Notes: generated by a model from the sequence alone, not told the origin. A stretch of 64,000 bases of DNA from Occultella gossypii (GCF_019947135.1 NZ_JAGSHT010000016.1:62001-126000), one strand, 5' to 3'. Positions 8,178-17,035 are shown, counted from the stretch's first letter. Translations and numbers: made by a program.

Positions 8178-9094
8178 GCCCGACCCCGTCGCGCGATGTC
8201 GGCGGAGATCCGGTTCGCGGAGAGCACCACAGCCACGACGACGAGGCCGGGCAGGGTGGTCAGCCACCAGGCGGTCGCCACGTAGTTGCGACCCTCGGCG
8301 ATCATCAGTCCCCACTCGGGGGTGGGCGGCGGTGCGCCGTAGCCGAGGAAGCCGAGGGTGGAGATGGCCAGGATCGCGGTCCCGAACTGCAGCGCGGCGA
8401 GAGCGATCACGGCGGTCAGGGAGTTCGGCAGCACGTGCCTGCGGACCACGTTGAAGAAGGTTCCACCGGAGGCGAACGCGGCCTCCACGTAGTCGCTGCG
8501 CCGTACCCGGACCACCTCCGACCGGGACAGCCGGGCGAACGCGGCCACCGAGGCTATCCCGACCGCGACCGCGGCCTGGACGGTGCCGAAGCCGAGCAGG
8601 ATGATCACGCTCAGCGAGAGCAACAGGGTGGGCACGGCCAGCAGCACGTCGACCACCCGCATCAGCACGTCGTCGACGAATCCGCCGACCGAACCCGCGA
8701 TCACTCCGATCCCGGTGCCCAGCACCAGGCCGACGCTCACCGCGACCAGGGCGCCGGACAGGGAGTGCACGGAGCCGTACACCACCCGGGTGAACATGTC
8801 CCGGCCGGTGGCGTCGGTGCCGAACAGATGCTCGCCGCTGGGGCCCTGCAGCGCGGCCGCGGCGTCGCCGGCGGTCGGGCCGTAGGAGGTGAACAGGCCC
8901 GGCAGCGCGGCCCAGGCCACCACGATCGCGATGACCAGCCACGGGATCACCTCGGTGACGCGGATCCGGCCGCCGCGGCGCCGGCGGGGCTGAGCGTGCG
9001 GCGTCGCCGAACCCGGCAGCGCGGGCGTACCCGGCACGGGCTCGGCCACCTGCGGCAACATCGGGGTCGCCTCGAGGAGTCGGGACTCGGTCAT
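8174..9094 (-). CDS. ABC importer permease, DppC-like
   Basis: This 306-residue inner-membrane permease has a cytoplasmic Arg-rich N-terminus, a first membrane helix near residue 48 (VIPWLVIAIVVAWAALPGLF) and the DppC-type segment LFGTDATGRDMFTRVVYGS. The BPD-transporter coupling loop (EAAFASGGTFFNVVRRHVLPN) lies near residue 205-225. It overlaps its neighbours by 4 bp on both sides, which indicates obligate co-translation. It forms the translocation channel together with the DppB-like permease. Confidence 0.92.
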   Translation of the reverse strand: MTESRLLEATPMLPQVAEPVPGTPALPGSATPHAQPRRRRGGRIRVTEVIPWLVIAIVVAWAALPGLFTSYGPTAGDAAAALQGPSGEHLFGTDATGRDMFTRVVYGSVHSLSGALVAVSVGLVLGTGIGVIAGSVGGFVDDVLMRVVDVLLAVPTLLLSLSVIILLGFGTVQAAVAVGIASVAAFARLSRSEVVRVRRSDYVEAAFASGGTFFNVVRRHVLPNSLTAVIALAALQFGTAILAISTLGFLGYGAPPPTPEWGLMIAEGRNYVATAWWLTTLPGLVVVAVVLSANRISADIARRGRA

Positions 9095-10167
9095 CGGGAT
9101 GCCCCTACCTGGCGCGCCAGCCGCGGATCGAGCTTCGGGTAGATCAGGTCCACGGCGAGATTGATCAGGACGAACGCGGTAGCGGCGAGCAGCACCACCG
9201 CCTGCAGCACCGGGGTGTCCTGGTGGGCCACCGCCTGCTCGGTGATCCGGCCGATGCCCGAGCGCCCGAACACGGTCTCGGTGACCACCGCCCCTCCGAT
9301 CAGTTCACCGAAGAGGATGCCCGCCATGGTCAGGGTCGGCAGGGTCGCGTTCTTGAGCACGTTTCGCCAGAGCACCCAGGACGGCGAGGCCCCCTTGGCC
9401 TGGACCACCCGCACGAACGGCTGGGTGTAGACCTCGTCGATGCTGCGGGTGAGGATCTGCGCGATCGGGGCCGCGATCGGCACCGCGAGGGTCAGGACCG
9501 GCAGGATCAGCCCCTCGACCGGACCCGGGTTGATCACGGCGACCCAGCCGAGCCGGAACGAGAAGGACTGGATCAGCACGATGCCGAGCCAGAACACCGG
9601 CACCGAGACGAACAGCGACGGCACCGAGCGCAGTGCCGTGCGGATCCAAGCGAAGGAGGCGGAGGCGCTCAGGAACGCGATGGCGAACGCGAGCAGTACG
9701 GCCAGGACGAACCCCGCCGCCGCCAGCACGAGCGTCTGCGGGAACGCCTCGGCGATCAGCTGCTGCACCGGGGTGCCGGACTGCACCGAGTACCCGAAGT
9801 CGCCCCGGACGAAGCCGGCGAAGGTGTGCAGGTACTGGATCAGCACCGGGTCGTCCACGCCGTAGGAGGCCCGGATGTCGGCGATCTGTTCCGGGGACAG
9901 CCCGAGCTCGGGGTTCTCGAACCGGATCATGATCGCGTCCCCGGGCAGCGCCTGGAGCAGCACGAACGCCGCGGTGAACGCGATCCACAGGACGATCAGG
10001 GCCTGCCCGAGCCGGCGCGGCACGTAGCCGGTGAGCAGCGCGACCACGCGACCGCCGCCCGTGGGCGGCGTGGAACGCCCGACGGCGCCACTGCCCCGGG
10101 TGCGCGGCGCACCCGGGGTGGGTGCGCCGTCGGGCACCCGGACGTCGGTGGGGGCCTCAGCGGTCAA
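9091..10167 (-). CDS. ABC importer permease, DppB-like
   Basis: This 358-residue permease has the N-terminal DppB signature (YVPRRLGQALIVLWIAF, then LLQALPGDAIMIRF) and the coupling loop near VVQAKGASPSWVLWRNVLKN. The assigned start is a TTG at 10167 that overlaps the substrate-binding-protein stop by 11 bp; about 45 residues precede the first helix, so an internal GTG could be the real start. It belongs to the same operon and pairs with the DppC-like permease. Confidence 0.9.
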   Translation of the reverse strand: MTAEAPTDVRVPDGAPTPGAPRTRGSGAVGRSTPPTGGGRVVALLTGYVPRRLGQALIVLWIAFTAAFVLLQALPGDAIMIRFENPELGLSPEQIADIRASYGVDDPVLIQYLHTFAGFVRGDFGYSVQSGTPVQQLIAEAFPQTLVLAAAGFVLAVLLAFAIAFLSASASFAWIRTALRSVPSLFVSVPVFWLGIVLIQSFSFRLGWVAVINPGPVEGLILPVLTLAVPIAAPIAQILTRSIDEVYTQPFVRVVQAKGASPSWVLWRNVLKNATLPTLTMAGILFGELIGGAVVTETVFGRSGIGRITEQAVAHQDTPVLQAVVLLAATAFVLINLAVDLIYPKLDPRLARQVGASR

Positions 10168-11818
10168 GCCACACCTCGTAGAAACTCGGGCGGCCGACCG
10201 ACTCGAAGGAGAATCCCGCCACGTCGGTCTGGGAGCCGAACACCTGCGGCTCCTCGAACAGCGGGATCACGTAGGCGTTCTCGGCCAGGTAGGTCTGCAC
10301 CGCCTGGGAGTTCGCGATCCGGGTGTCGCCGTCGGCCTCTGAGGCGACCGCCTCGAGCAGGGCCTCCAGCTCCGGGTCGGCGATCGTGTCCGTGGCCGGG
10401 TCCCGGTTCAGCAGGGTGTTGCGGTTCGTGGAGTAGTACTGGCTCTTGATGACGTCGAGGTCGGCCCGGCCCACCATCGAGTGGTAGATCTGCACCTGGC
10501 CGGCGTCCTGGATGGCCTCGGTGTAGGTGCCGGCGTCCGCCCGCAGGATCTGCAGGTCCACGCCGATCTCGGCGAGCTGCTGACTGATCAGCGTGAGCGC
10601 CTCGAACGAGCGTGGCTGCGGGGCGGCCTCGTTGACCACGAGGGTCAGGCTCTGGCCGTCCTTCTCACGGATCCCGTCGGCGCCGAGCGTCCAGCCGGCC
10701 TCATCGAGGAGGTCGGCGGCCCGCTCGGGGTCGAATGCGTAGTAGTCCTCGAGGTTCTCGTAGCCGAGCGCGGTGCTGCTCAGCGAGGAGGTGGCCAGCG
10801 GGTAGTTCTCGGTGTAGATGGTGTCCACCACCTCCTGGCGGTCGATGCCGGCGATGAGCGCCTGCCGCACCCGGATGTCGGACAGGATCGGGTTCGTGAA
10901 CCGCAGGCTCAGGGAGTTGTTCACGCCGCGGGTCTGCGGCGCGTAGATCTCCAGTCCGGCGCCCGCGACCTGGGCCTCGTCCTGCGCCTCGACGTACCGG
11001 ATCACGTCGGCCTGTCCGGACGTCAGGGCGCCCACCCGGACGCTGTCCTCCGGGGTGACCGTGACCTGCACCTCGTCCACGTACGCACGGCCCTGGTTCT
11101 CGCGAGAAGCCGGCGCCCAGGCGTAGTCCTCGCGAGCACCGAGCGTGACACTCGTGCCGATCTCCTCGGCGGTGATCACGAACGGTCCCGAGCCGATCAC
11201 GTTCTGGCCGTTGCCGGGCCCGAAGTCCTCGAACGCTCCCTCCAGTGTGCTCGCCGAGACCAGGCCGGAGTTGATCGTGGACGTGGCCTGCAGGAAACCC
11301 GGGGCCGGGGCGGAGAAGTTGAAGACCACCGTGTCCGCGTCCACCACCTCGCTGGAGGCGTAGTTGTTCACCGCCTCGGAGACGGTTAGCGCCCGGTCAG
11401 GGTCGCCCAGGCCGTAGAGGTCGAAGTTCGCGGCGACCACCTCGGCGTCCAGCGCTGAGCCGTCGGAGAACGTGACATCGCTGCGCAGGTCGAACGTGTA
11501 CTGCGTCGCGTCCTCGTTGACCTCCCAGTCGGTGGCGATCCACGGTTCGAACTCGAGCGTCTCCGGGTTCTGGTACACGAGCCGGTCGGTGATGTTGTTG
11601 ACCAGCCCGCCGTTCGGGTAGAAGCCCGCTGCCGGCGGGTAGAGGGTGTCATGCGGCTGGTGCTCGAGGTAGACGAGGGTCCCGCCCGTGACCGGGTCGC
11701 CGCTGGGCTCGCCGTTCCCGCTGCTGTCCCCGCCGTTGGATCCGCACGCGGTGAGAACCAGAGCGAGTGTGGCGCCGAACGCCGCTGCGCCCTGCCATCC
11801 GCGGTGGGTTCTGCTCAT
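10157..11818 (-). CDS. Extracellular solute-binding lipoprotein (family 5), KPN_01854-like
   Basis: This 553-residue protein starts with a lipoprotein signal peptide ending in the lipobox LTAC (cysteine near residue 26), followed by a Gly/Ser linker. The rest is a family 5 (peptide/nickel/opine) binding protein: TDRLVYQNPETLEFEPWIAT, FDLRSDVTFSDGS and the typical RVRQALIAGIDRQ motif. It is the first gene of the operon, preceded by GAGAGGA and by a structured leader. With the luciferase-like and AhpD-like genes it matches the conserved KPN_01854/KPN_01858/Avi_7169/Avi_7170 gene set, whose ligand is not known. Confidence 0.92.
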   Translation of the reverse strand: MSRTHRGWQGAAAFGATLALVLTACGSNGGDSSGNGEPSGDPVTGGTLVYLEHQPHDTLYPPAAGFYPNGGLVNNITDRLVYQNPETLEFEPWIATDWEVNEDATQYTFDLRSDVTFSDGSALDAEVVAANFDLYGLGDPDRALTVSEAVNNYASSEVVDADTVVFNFSAPAPGFLQATSTINSGLVSASTLEGAFEDFGPGNGQNVIGSGPFVITAEEIGTSVTLGAREDYAWAPASRENQGRAYVDEVQVTVTPEDSVRVGALTSGQADVIRYVEAQDEAQVAGAGLEIYAPQTRGVNNSLSLRFTNPILSDIRVRQALIAGIDRQEVVDTIYTENYPLATSSLSSTALGYENLEDYYAFDPERAADLLDEAGWTLGADGIREKDGQSLTLVVNEAAPQPRSFEALTLISQQLAEIGVDLQILRADAGTYTEAIQDAGQVQIYHSMVGRADLDVIKSQYYSTNRNTLLNRDPATDTIADPELEALLEAVASEADGDTRIANSQAVQTYLAENAYVIPLFEEPQVFGSQTDVAGFSFESVGRPSFYEVWLDR

Positions 11819-11940
11819 CGGGGGGTTCCTCTCGTGGCCTGCCTGGGCAGGGGCAGTGCACCCGAATCACGGGTGTCACCTGCGGGACTGTGGGTCGCTC
11901 CAGAGTCGCGCTCGTCCGACCGACTCTCAATGTGGTCCCC
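11819..11940 (-). promoter_or_regulatory. Structured leader/promoter region of the ABC-luciferase operon
   Basis: Upstream of the solute-binding protein, three inverted repeats lie in a row: AGAGTCG/CGACTCT (arms 11902-11908 and 11921-11927, 12-nt spacer), CACCCG/CGGGTG (11859-11864 and 11870-11875, 5-nt loop) and CCTGCC/GGCAGG (11838-11851, 2-nt loop), the last just before the GAGAGGA ribosome site. The outer repeat may be a protein operator; the inner two would form hairpins in the leader RNA. I could not match the leader to a riboswitch class I know. Confidence 0.4.
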
Positions 11941-11988
11941 GTGAGTCTCAGATGATGGACAGCGCGCCTGGGCGGCCCCCTCGCCGGC

Positions 11989-13179
11989 TCAGCCCTCGAC
12001 CAACGGCCCCGGCGGCAGCTTGCGCACCTTGCGCCGTCGGCTGCGCCGGGCGGGGATCATCGAACGCATCTCCTCCAGCCTGCCGAAGCACAGCAGCCGG
12101 TCCTCGGCCTCGAGCTCGGTGCTGCGCCGCGGGTTCGGGATCACCGAGGTCCCGCGGTGCAGCGTCAGCACGGTGATGTCACGTTCCTCGAGGCCGGAGT
12201 CGCCGATGGTGCGTCCCACCAGGTCGGCGCCGGTATGCACGAGCAGCTCCGCGACGCCGTACCCGGTGGAGACGGTCAGCCGCTGCCGCACGTCGATCTC
12301 CGGGAACGCGACCTGGTCGGCGATGTGGTCGATGATCGCGCCGGCCACGTCCAGGTTCGTGGCGGTCTCGATGCCCTCAAGGCCCGGGGAGGAGTTCACC
12401 TCCATCACGAGCGGCCCGTCGGCCCCTTCGAGCATGTCGACACCGGCGACCCGCAGCCCCATGATCTGCGCCGAACGGACCGCCAGCTCCTCGAACTCCT
12501 TGTCTAGCGTGACGGGCTCGACCGAGCCGCCGCGGTGCACGTTCGAACGGAACTCGTCCCCGTGCGCGATCCGGCGCATCGCGGCGACCACGCGGTCGCC
12601 GACCACGAGGGCCCGCACGTCCCGACCCTTGCTCTCCACCACGAAGCTCTGGATGAGCACGTTCTGCTTGGTGCTGTGCAGGGTCTCGATGATCGCCTCG
12701 GCGACCTTGACCCCGGGAGCGAGGATCACGCCGATGCCCTGGGTGCCCTCGAGCAGCTTGATCACCACGGGCGCCCCGCCGACCCGCTCGATCGCGGGCC
12801 GCACGTCCGCGCGGTTGCGCACGAACGCCGTCGCCGGCATGCCGATCTGGTGCCGCGCGAGGATCTGGCTCGCCCGGAGCTTGTCCCGCGCGTTCGAGAT
12901 CCCGTTCGCCGTGTTCGGCGTGTACACATCCATCTGCTCGAACTGCCGGACGACGGCGGTGCCGAAGTAGGTGATCGAGTTGCCGATCCTGGGCAGGATC
13001 GCGTCGTAGTCCGAGATCGGCTTGCCACGGAACTGCAGGTCCGGCTCCGGGCCGGACAGGTCGATGGCGAACCGGAGGGTGTCCAGGACCTTGACCTGGT
13101 GCCCACGGTCAGCCGCAGCGGTCCGCAGCCGTTGGGTGGAGTACGCACGGGGCGCGCGCGAGAGGATCGCCAGTTTCAT
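11989..13179 (-). CDS. RimK-family ATP-grasp ligase with C-terminal RCK_C-like domain
   Basis: This 396-residue protein begins at the ATG at 13179 (MKLAILSRAPRAYST). An N-terminal RimK pre-ATP-grasp region is followed by an ATP-grasp domain (residues about 95-290: KLLEGTQGIGV, the catalytic-loop region RALVVGDRVVAAMRR, metal-binding EVNSSPGLEGIE). After it comes a roughly 70-residue TrkA-C/RCK_C-like domain (GRTIGDSGLEERDITVLTLHRG). RimK enzymes add glutamate to protein or small-molecule carboxyl ends; the RCK_C tail suggests ligand sensing. It is divergent from a RimB-type protease gene with no space between them. The alternative product (a gamma-glutamyl peptide) cannot be excluded. Confidence 0.9.
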   Translation of the reverse strand: MKLAILSRAPRAYSTQRLRTAAADRGHQVKVLDTLRFAIDLSGPEPDLQFRGKPISDYDAILPRIGNSITYFGTAVVRQFEQMDVYTPNTANGISNARDKLRASQILARHQIGMPATAFVRNRADVRPAIERVGGAPVVIKLLEGTQGIGVILAPGVKVAEAIIETLHSTKQNVLIQSFVVESKGRDVRALVVGDRVVAAMRRIAHGDEFRSNVHRGGSVEPVTLDKEFEELAVRSAQIMGLRVAGVDMLEGADGPLVMEVNSSPGLEGIETATNLDVAGAIIDHIADQVAFPEIDVRQRLTVSTGYGVAELLVHTGADLVGRTIGDSGLEERDITVLTLHRGTSVIPNPRRSTELEAEDRLLCFGRLEEMRSMIPARRSRRRKVRKLPPGPLVEG

Positions 13180-13204
13180 GCTGTTCGCCTGCGAGGATGA
13201 GGAG

Positions 13205-13684
13205 GTGACCGGGCCGACCCATCTAAGCACCCCGACGGGGTGGCGGGAGTGGGTCGCGATGCCCGGGATCGGCGTGCCGTGGGTCAAGGCGAAGATCGAC
13301 ACCGGGGCCCGCTCGAGCGCCCTGCACGCCTTCGGCGTGACCGAGTTCGAGCGCGACGGCGGCCCGTGGGTCTCGTTCATCGTGCACCCTTTGCAGAACT
13401 CGGCCCGGGACGAGGTGGAGGTCACCCTCCCCGTGCACGACCGCCGGCTCGTGCGCAGTTCCTCGGGCCACGCCCAGCGCCGGATCGTGGTGCTCCTGGA
13501 CCTGGTGGTCGCCGCCCGCCCGATCACCGCCGAGGTGACCCTGAGCAACCGGGACCGGATGGGCTTCCGAATGCTGATCGGGCGTGAGGCGCTGCGCCAG
13601 GGCTTCCTGGTCGACCCCGGCCGCTCCTACCTCGGCCCGCGCCCGCCGAAGGCGATCCGGCGCCGCCACCGGGCGACCGGGTAG
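13205..13684 (+). CDS. RimB-type retropepsin-like protease (ATP-dependent zinc protease family)
   Basis: This small protein (159 residues from GTG 13205; 168 from ATG 13178) has the family motif KIDTGARSSALHA with the D-T-G of aspartic retropepsins, and LIGREALRQGFLVDPGRSYL at the C-terminus. Such proteins are annotated as ATP-dependent zinc proteases and in Pseudomonas a homologue (RimB) works with RimK to reverse or tune glutamylation. GTG 13205 has GAGGA at 7-nt spacing. The alternative ATG at 13178 would share the CATG with the start codon of the opposite ligase gene. Pairing with RimK strongly supports the role. Confidence 0.87.
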   Translation: MTGPTHLSTPTGWREWVAMPGIGVPWVKAKIDTGARSSALHAFGVTEFERDGGPWVSFIVHPLQNSARDEVEVTLPVHDRRLVRSSSGHAQRRIVVLLDLVVAARPITAEVTLSNRDRMGFRMLIGREALRQGFLVDPGRSYLGPRPPKAIRRRHRATG

Positions 13685-13715
13685 CGGCCCTCTCGCGGCC
13701 ACCTTGTCCGTGGGA

Positions 13716-13750
13716 TGCGTCACTGACCCGGGTGGCGGGTCAGTGACGCA
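13716..13750. terminator. Perfect 15-bp hairpin
   Basis: TGCGTCACTGACCCG (13716-13730) and its exact reverse complement (13736-13750) flank a 5-nt loop. It lies 31 bp after the protease stop and 87 bp before the phosphoglucomutase start. There is no T-run on either side, as is common for actinobacterial terminators. A dimeric-regulator operator for the downstream sugar operon is the alternative. Confidence 0.6.
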
Positions 13751-13837
13751 ACGCGCAGGAACAAGCCGATTTCGCCATCTCGCGACCTGCCGAGCGCGTT
13801 TGGCCATATCTGCGCGGCGAGGGCTAGCGTCGTTGTC

Positions 13838-14596
13838 ATGCCCCACGCATCATCGACCGGCCTCGGCCGGCTCGGTCTCCCGCCCACCATCCTCGCCGTC
13901 CTGTTCGACCTCGACGGCGTACTGACCCAGACCTCGGTGCTGCACCGCACCGCGTGGAAGCAGACCTTCGATCCGATCCTGGCCGCGCATGGTCAGGGCG
14001 AGTTCACCGAGGCGGAGTATGCCGCCCACGTGGACGGCCGCCGCCGGTACGACGGCGTGCGTGCCTTCCTCGCCTCCCGCGGGATCCACCCTCCGGAGGG
14101 CACCCCCGAGGACGGGCCGGAGGCCGACACGGTCTGCGGCATCGGCAACCGCAAGAACGAGGAGGTCGGTCGCCGGTTGGCGGCCGACGGCGTCGCGAGC
14201 TACCCGGGATCGGTCGCCTATCTGCACGCCGTGCGTGCCGCGGGGCTGCGCACCGCGGTGGTGACCGCGTCCGCGAACGGCGCGGACGTGCTCGCCGCGG
14301 CCGGCCTGAGCGACCTGCTCGAGGCCCGCATCGACGGCGTGATCGCGGCCCGGGACAACCTCCCGGGCAAGCCCGCCCCGGACACGTTCCTGGCCGGCGC
14401 CCGCGCCCTCGGTGTGGACCCGGCGCAGGCCGCGGTGATCGAGGACGCGATCGCCGGCGTCCAGGCGGGCCGGGCCGGGAACTTCGGCTACGTCGTCGGG
14501 GTCGATCGCCTCGACCAGGCCGCCGAGCTCGCCGCGAACGGGGCCGACGTCGTCGTCTCCGACCTGGCCCAGCTCCTCGACGAGGAGGCATCATGA
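13838..14596 (+). CDS. pgmB: Beta-phosphoglucomutase (HAD superfamily)
   Basis: This 252-residue HAD-superfamily protein has motif I DLDGVLT with the nucleophile Asp and general acid Asp two residues on, a cap domain, motif II VVTASANG and motif III KPAPDTFL then VIEDAIAGVQAG. Beta-phosphoglucomutase interconverts beta-glucose 1-phosphate and glucose 6-phosphate. The stop overlaps the start of the GH65 phosphorylase by 4 bp, which releases exactly that sugar phosphate, so the pair makes a phosphorolytic disaccharide pathway. The N-terminal 18 residues before the HAD core are extra. Confidence 0.9.
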   Translation: MPHASSTGLGRLGLPPTILAVLFDLDGVLTQTSVLHRTAWKQTFDPILAAHGQGEFTEAEYAAHVDGRRRYDGVRAFLASRGIHPPEGTPEDGPEADTVCGIGNRKNEEVGRRLAADGVASYPGSVAYLHAVRAAGLRTAVVTASANGADVLAAAGLSDLLEARIDGVIAARDNLPGKPAPDTFLAGARALGVDPAQAAVIEDAIAGVQAGRAGNFGYVVGVDRLDQAAELAANGADVVVSDLAQLLDEEAS

Positions 14597-17028
14597 CCGA
14601 CTTCACCGGCGTGAACCCCGCGGACCGGGGCAGCAAGGACGCGGACGCGACCGAGTACGAGCGGGACAGCGCGTACCGGGTGGACCCGTGGACGCTTAGC
14701 CGCACCGGCCTGGACCTGCACACGCTCGCCGCGAGCGAGTCGCTGTACTCCCTCGCGAACGGCCACATCGGGCTGCGCGGCTCCCTCGAGGAGGGTGAGC
14801 CGCGCGCGGTGCCGGGCACCTACGTGAACGGGTTCTACGAGGAGCGCCCGCTTCCGCACGCCGAGTCCGGCTACGGCTTCCCGGAGTCCGGGGAGACCGC
14901 CGTCAACGTCACCGACGGCAAGATCATCCGGTTGTTCGTGGGCGACTCCCCGTTCGACATGCGGTACGGCTCGATCGAGCATCACGAGCGGGCCCTTGAC
15001 CTGCGGTCCGGCACCCTGGACCGGCACACGGAGTGGACCTCCCCCAGCGGCACCCCGGTGCGGGTCACCTCGCGCCGGCTGGTGTCCTTCGCCCAGCGCT
15101 CGCTCGCGGCGATCTGTTACGACGTGGAGCCGCTCGACGGCGACGCCTACGTCGCGCTGCAGTCCGACCTGCTCGCGAACGAGTCCGGCTCCACGCCCTC
15201 CAGCGACCCGCGCGATGCCGCCCACCTGGACCGGCCACTGCGTGCGGAGTTCGCCGCCGCCCGGGACAGCCGGGCCGTCCTGGTGCACCGGACCCGCCGC
15301 AGCAAGCTCCGGGTGGCCGCCGGCATGACGCACCTGCTCGAGGTCCCGGACGAGGTCGAGACCACCATCGAGGCCGCCGGGGATCTGGCCCGCTACACGG
15401 TGACGGCGAAGGTCCCGCGCGGCTCCCGGCTGCGGCTGATCAAGCTGGTCGCCTACGGCTGGTCGCACCGACGCTCGGCACCGGCGCTGCGTGACCAGGT
15501 GGAGGCGGCCCTGTCCGTCGCGAGGCTGACCGGCTGGGACGGACTCATCGAGCAGCAGCGCAACTTCCTTGACGAGTTCTGGAGCCGGGCCGATGTCGAG
15601 ATCGACGGCGACCCGGCCCTGCAGCAGGCGGTGCGCGTCTCGATGTTCCACATCCTGCAGTCCGCGGCCCGGGCCGAGGGGCAGGCGATCAGCGCGAAGG
15701 GTCTGTCCGGGGTCGGCTACGACGGGCACACGTTCTGGGACGCCGAGGTCTTCGCGCTGCCCATGCTCACCTACACGATGCCCGCCGCCGCGCGTGACCA
15801 CCTGGTCTGGCGCCACGCCACCCTCGGCGAGGCGCGCGCCCGGGCCAAGGAGCTCGGGCTGCGCGGGGCGGCCTTCCCGTGGCGGACGATCTCCGGCAAG
15901 GAGAACTCCGGGTACTGGCCCGCCGGGACCGCTGCCTTCCACGTGAACTCGGCCGTCGCGGCGGCCACGGCGCGATACCTGGCGGTGACCGGTGACAAGG
16001 ACTTCGAGATCGGGGCCGGCGTGGAGCTGCTCACCGAGACCGCCCGGCTGTGGGCCTCGATCGGGCACTTCAACGGCGACGAGTTCCACATCGACGGGAT
16101 CACCGGCCCCGACGAGTACACGGCGATCGTCGACGACAACCTCTACACGAACGTCATGGCGGCGGAGAACCTCACCGACGCGGCGGATGCCTGCGAACGC
16201 CGTCCGGAGGTCGCCGCGACCCTCGGCGTGGACGCCGACGAGATCGCCCTCTGGCGGCGGGCCGCGGCCGGTGTCGCGATGCCCTACAACGACGACCTCG
16301 GGGTGCACGAGCAGTCGCTCGGCTTCACCCGGCACGCCGAGTGGGACTTCGCTACCACGAAGAAGAAGTTCTACCCGCTGCTGCTGCACTACCCGTACTT
16401 CCAGCTGTACCGGCGCCAGGTGATCAAGCAGGCGGACCTGACCCTCGCGATGCACCTGCGCGGGGACCTGTTCACGCCCGAGCAGAAGGAACGCAACTTC
16501 GCCTACTACGAGGCCCGCACGGTCCGGGACTCGTCCCTGTCCGCGGCCACGCAGGCGGTCATGGCGGCCGAGACCGGACACCTCGAGCTCGCCTACGACT
16601 ACTGGGCCGAGGTCGCGTTCGTGGATCTGGGCGACCTGCACGGCAACGTCGACGACGGCCTGCACATCGCCGCCATGGGCGGTTCCTGGATGGTCGCGGT
16701 GGCCGGCTTCGGCGGGATGCGCGATCACGGCGGCCGGGTGACGTTCGCGCCCCGCCTGCCGCTGGCCCTGCAGCGGATCGCGTTCCAGCTCACCTATGGC
16801 GGCAACGTGCTGCGGGTGAGCATCCGCCGCGATGCCGACACGGGCGCCGAGGATGCGACCTACGAGGTCGAGGCCGGCCCGGGTCTGCGGACCTGGCACC
16901 ACGGCGAGCCGGTCGACGTGCGCCCCGACCAGCCGGTCACCCTGCCCGTACCCGCGGCACCGGACGTCGAACCGGTCCAGCAACCCGCGCGGCGGGCCCC
17001 CAAACGACGACACTCGAACGGACGCTGA
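14593..17028 (+). CDS. Glycoside hydrolase family 65 disaccharide phosphorylase
   Basis: This 811-residue protein belongs to GH65, which includes maltose, trehalose, kojibiose and nigerose phosphorylases acting with inorganic phosphate. The catalytic acid Glu lies in DGITGPDEYTAIVDDN near residue 513. KGLSGVGYDGHTFWDAEVF near 371-389 is the conserved active-site wall, and the final 80 residues form the beta-sandwich cap. The length is typical. Translation is coupled to the beta-phosphoglucomutase gene through ATGA. Maltose or trehalose is most likely as substrate, but the family does not allow a choice from motifs alone. An Arg/Lys-rich tail ends the protein. Confidence 0.93.
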   Translation: MTDFTGVNPADRGSKDADATEYERDSAYRVDPWTLSRTGLDLHTLAASESLYSLANGHIGLRGSLEEGEPRAVPGTYVNGFYEERPLPHAESGYGFPESGETAVNVTDGKIIRLFVGDSPFDMRYGSIEHHERALDLRSGTLDRHTEWTSPSGTPVRVTSRRLVSFAQRSLAAICYDVEPLDGDAYVALQSDLLANESGSTPSSDPRDAAHLDRPLRAEFAAARDSRAVLVHRTRRSKLRVAAGMTHLLEVPDEVETTIEAAGDLARYTVTAKVPRGSRLRLIKLVAYGWSHRRSAPALRDQVEAALSVARLTGWDGLIEQQRNFLDEFWSRADVEIDGDPALQQAVRVSMFHILQSAARAEGQAISAKGLSGVGYDGHTFWDAEVFALPMLTYTMPAAARDHLVWRHATLGEARARAKELGLRGAAFPWRTISGKENSGYWPAGTAAFHVNSAVAAATARYLAVTGDKDFEIGAGVELLTETARLWASIGHFNGDEFHIDGITGPDEYTAIVDDNLYTNVMAAENLTDAADACERRPEVAATLGVDADEIALWRRAAAGVAMPYNDDLGVHEQSLGFTRHAEWDFATTKKKFYPLLLHYPYFQLYRRQVIKQADLTLAMHLRGDLFTPEQKERNFAYYEARTVRDSSLSAATQAVMAAETGHLELAYDYWAEVAFVDLGDLHGNVDDGLHIAAMGGSWMVAVAGFGGMRDHGGRVTFAPRLPLALQRIAFQLTYGGNVLRVSIRRDADTGAEDATYEVEAGPGLRTWHHGEPVDVRPDQPVTLPVPAAPDVEPVQQPARRAPKRRHSNGR

Positions 17029-17035
17029 CCCGGAG

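Noticed and set aside
11819-11988. Possible SAM or FMN riboswitch before the ABC-luciferase operon
   Set aside because: Hairpins are present but none of the conserved core sequences of these classes could be found, so only a structured leader is reported.
14488-17013. An 841-codon minus-strand frame opposite the GH65 phosphorylase
   Set aside because: The plus strand has the GH65 catalytic motif and a coupled start; the antisense frame shows no domain and only results from high third-position GC.
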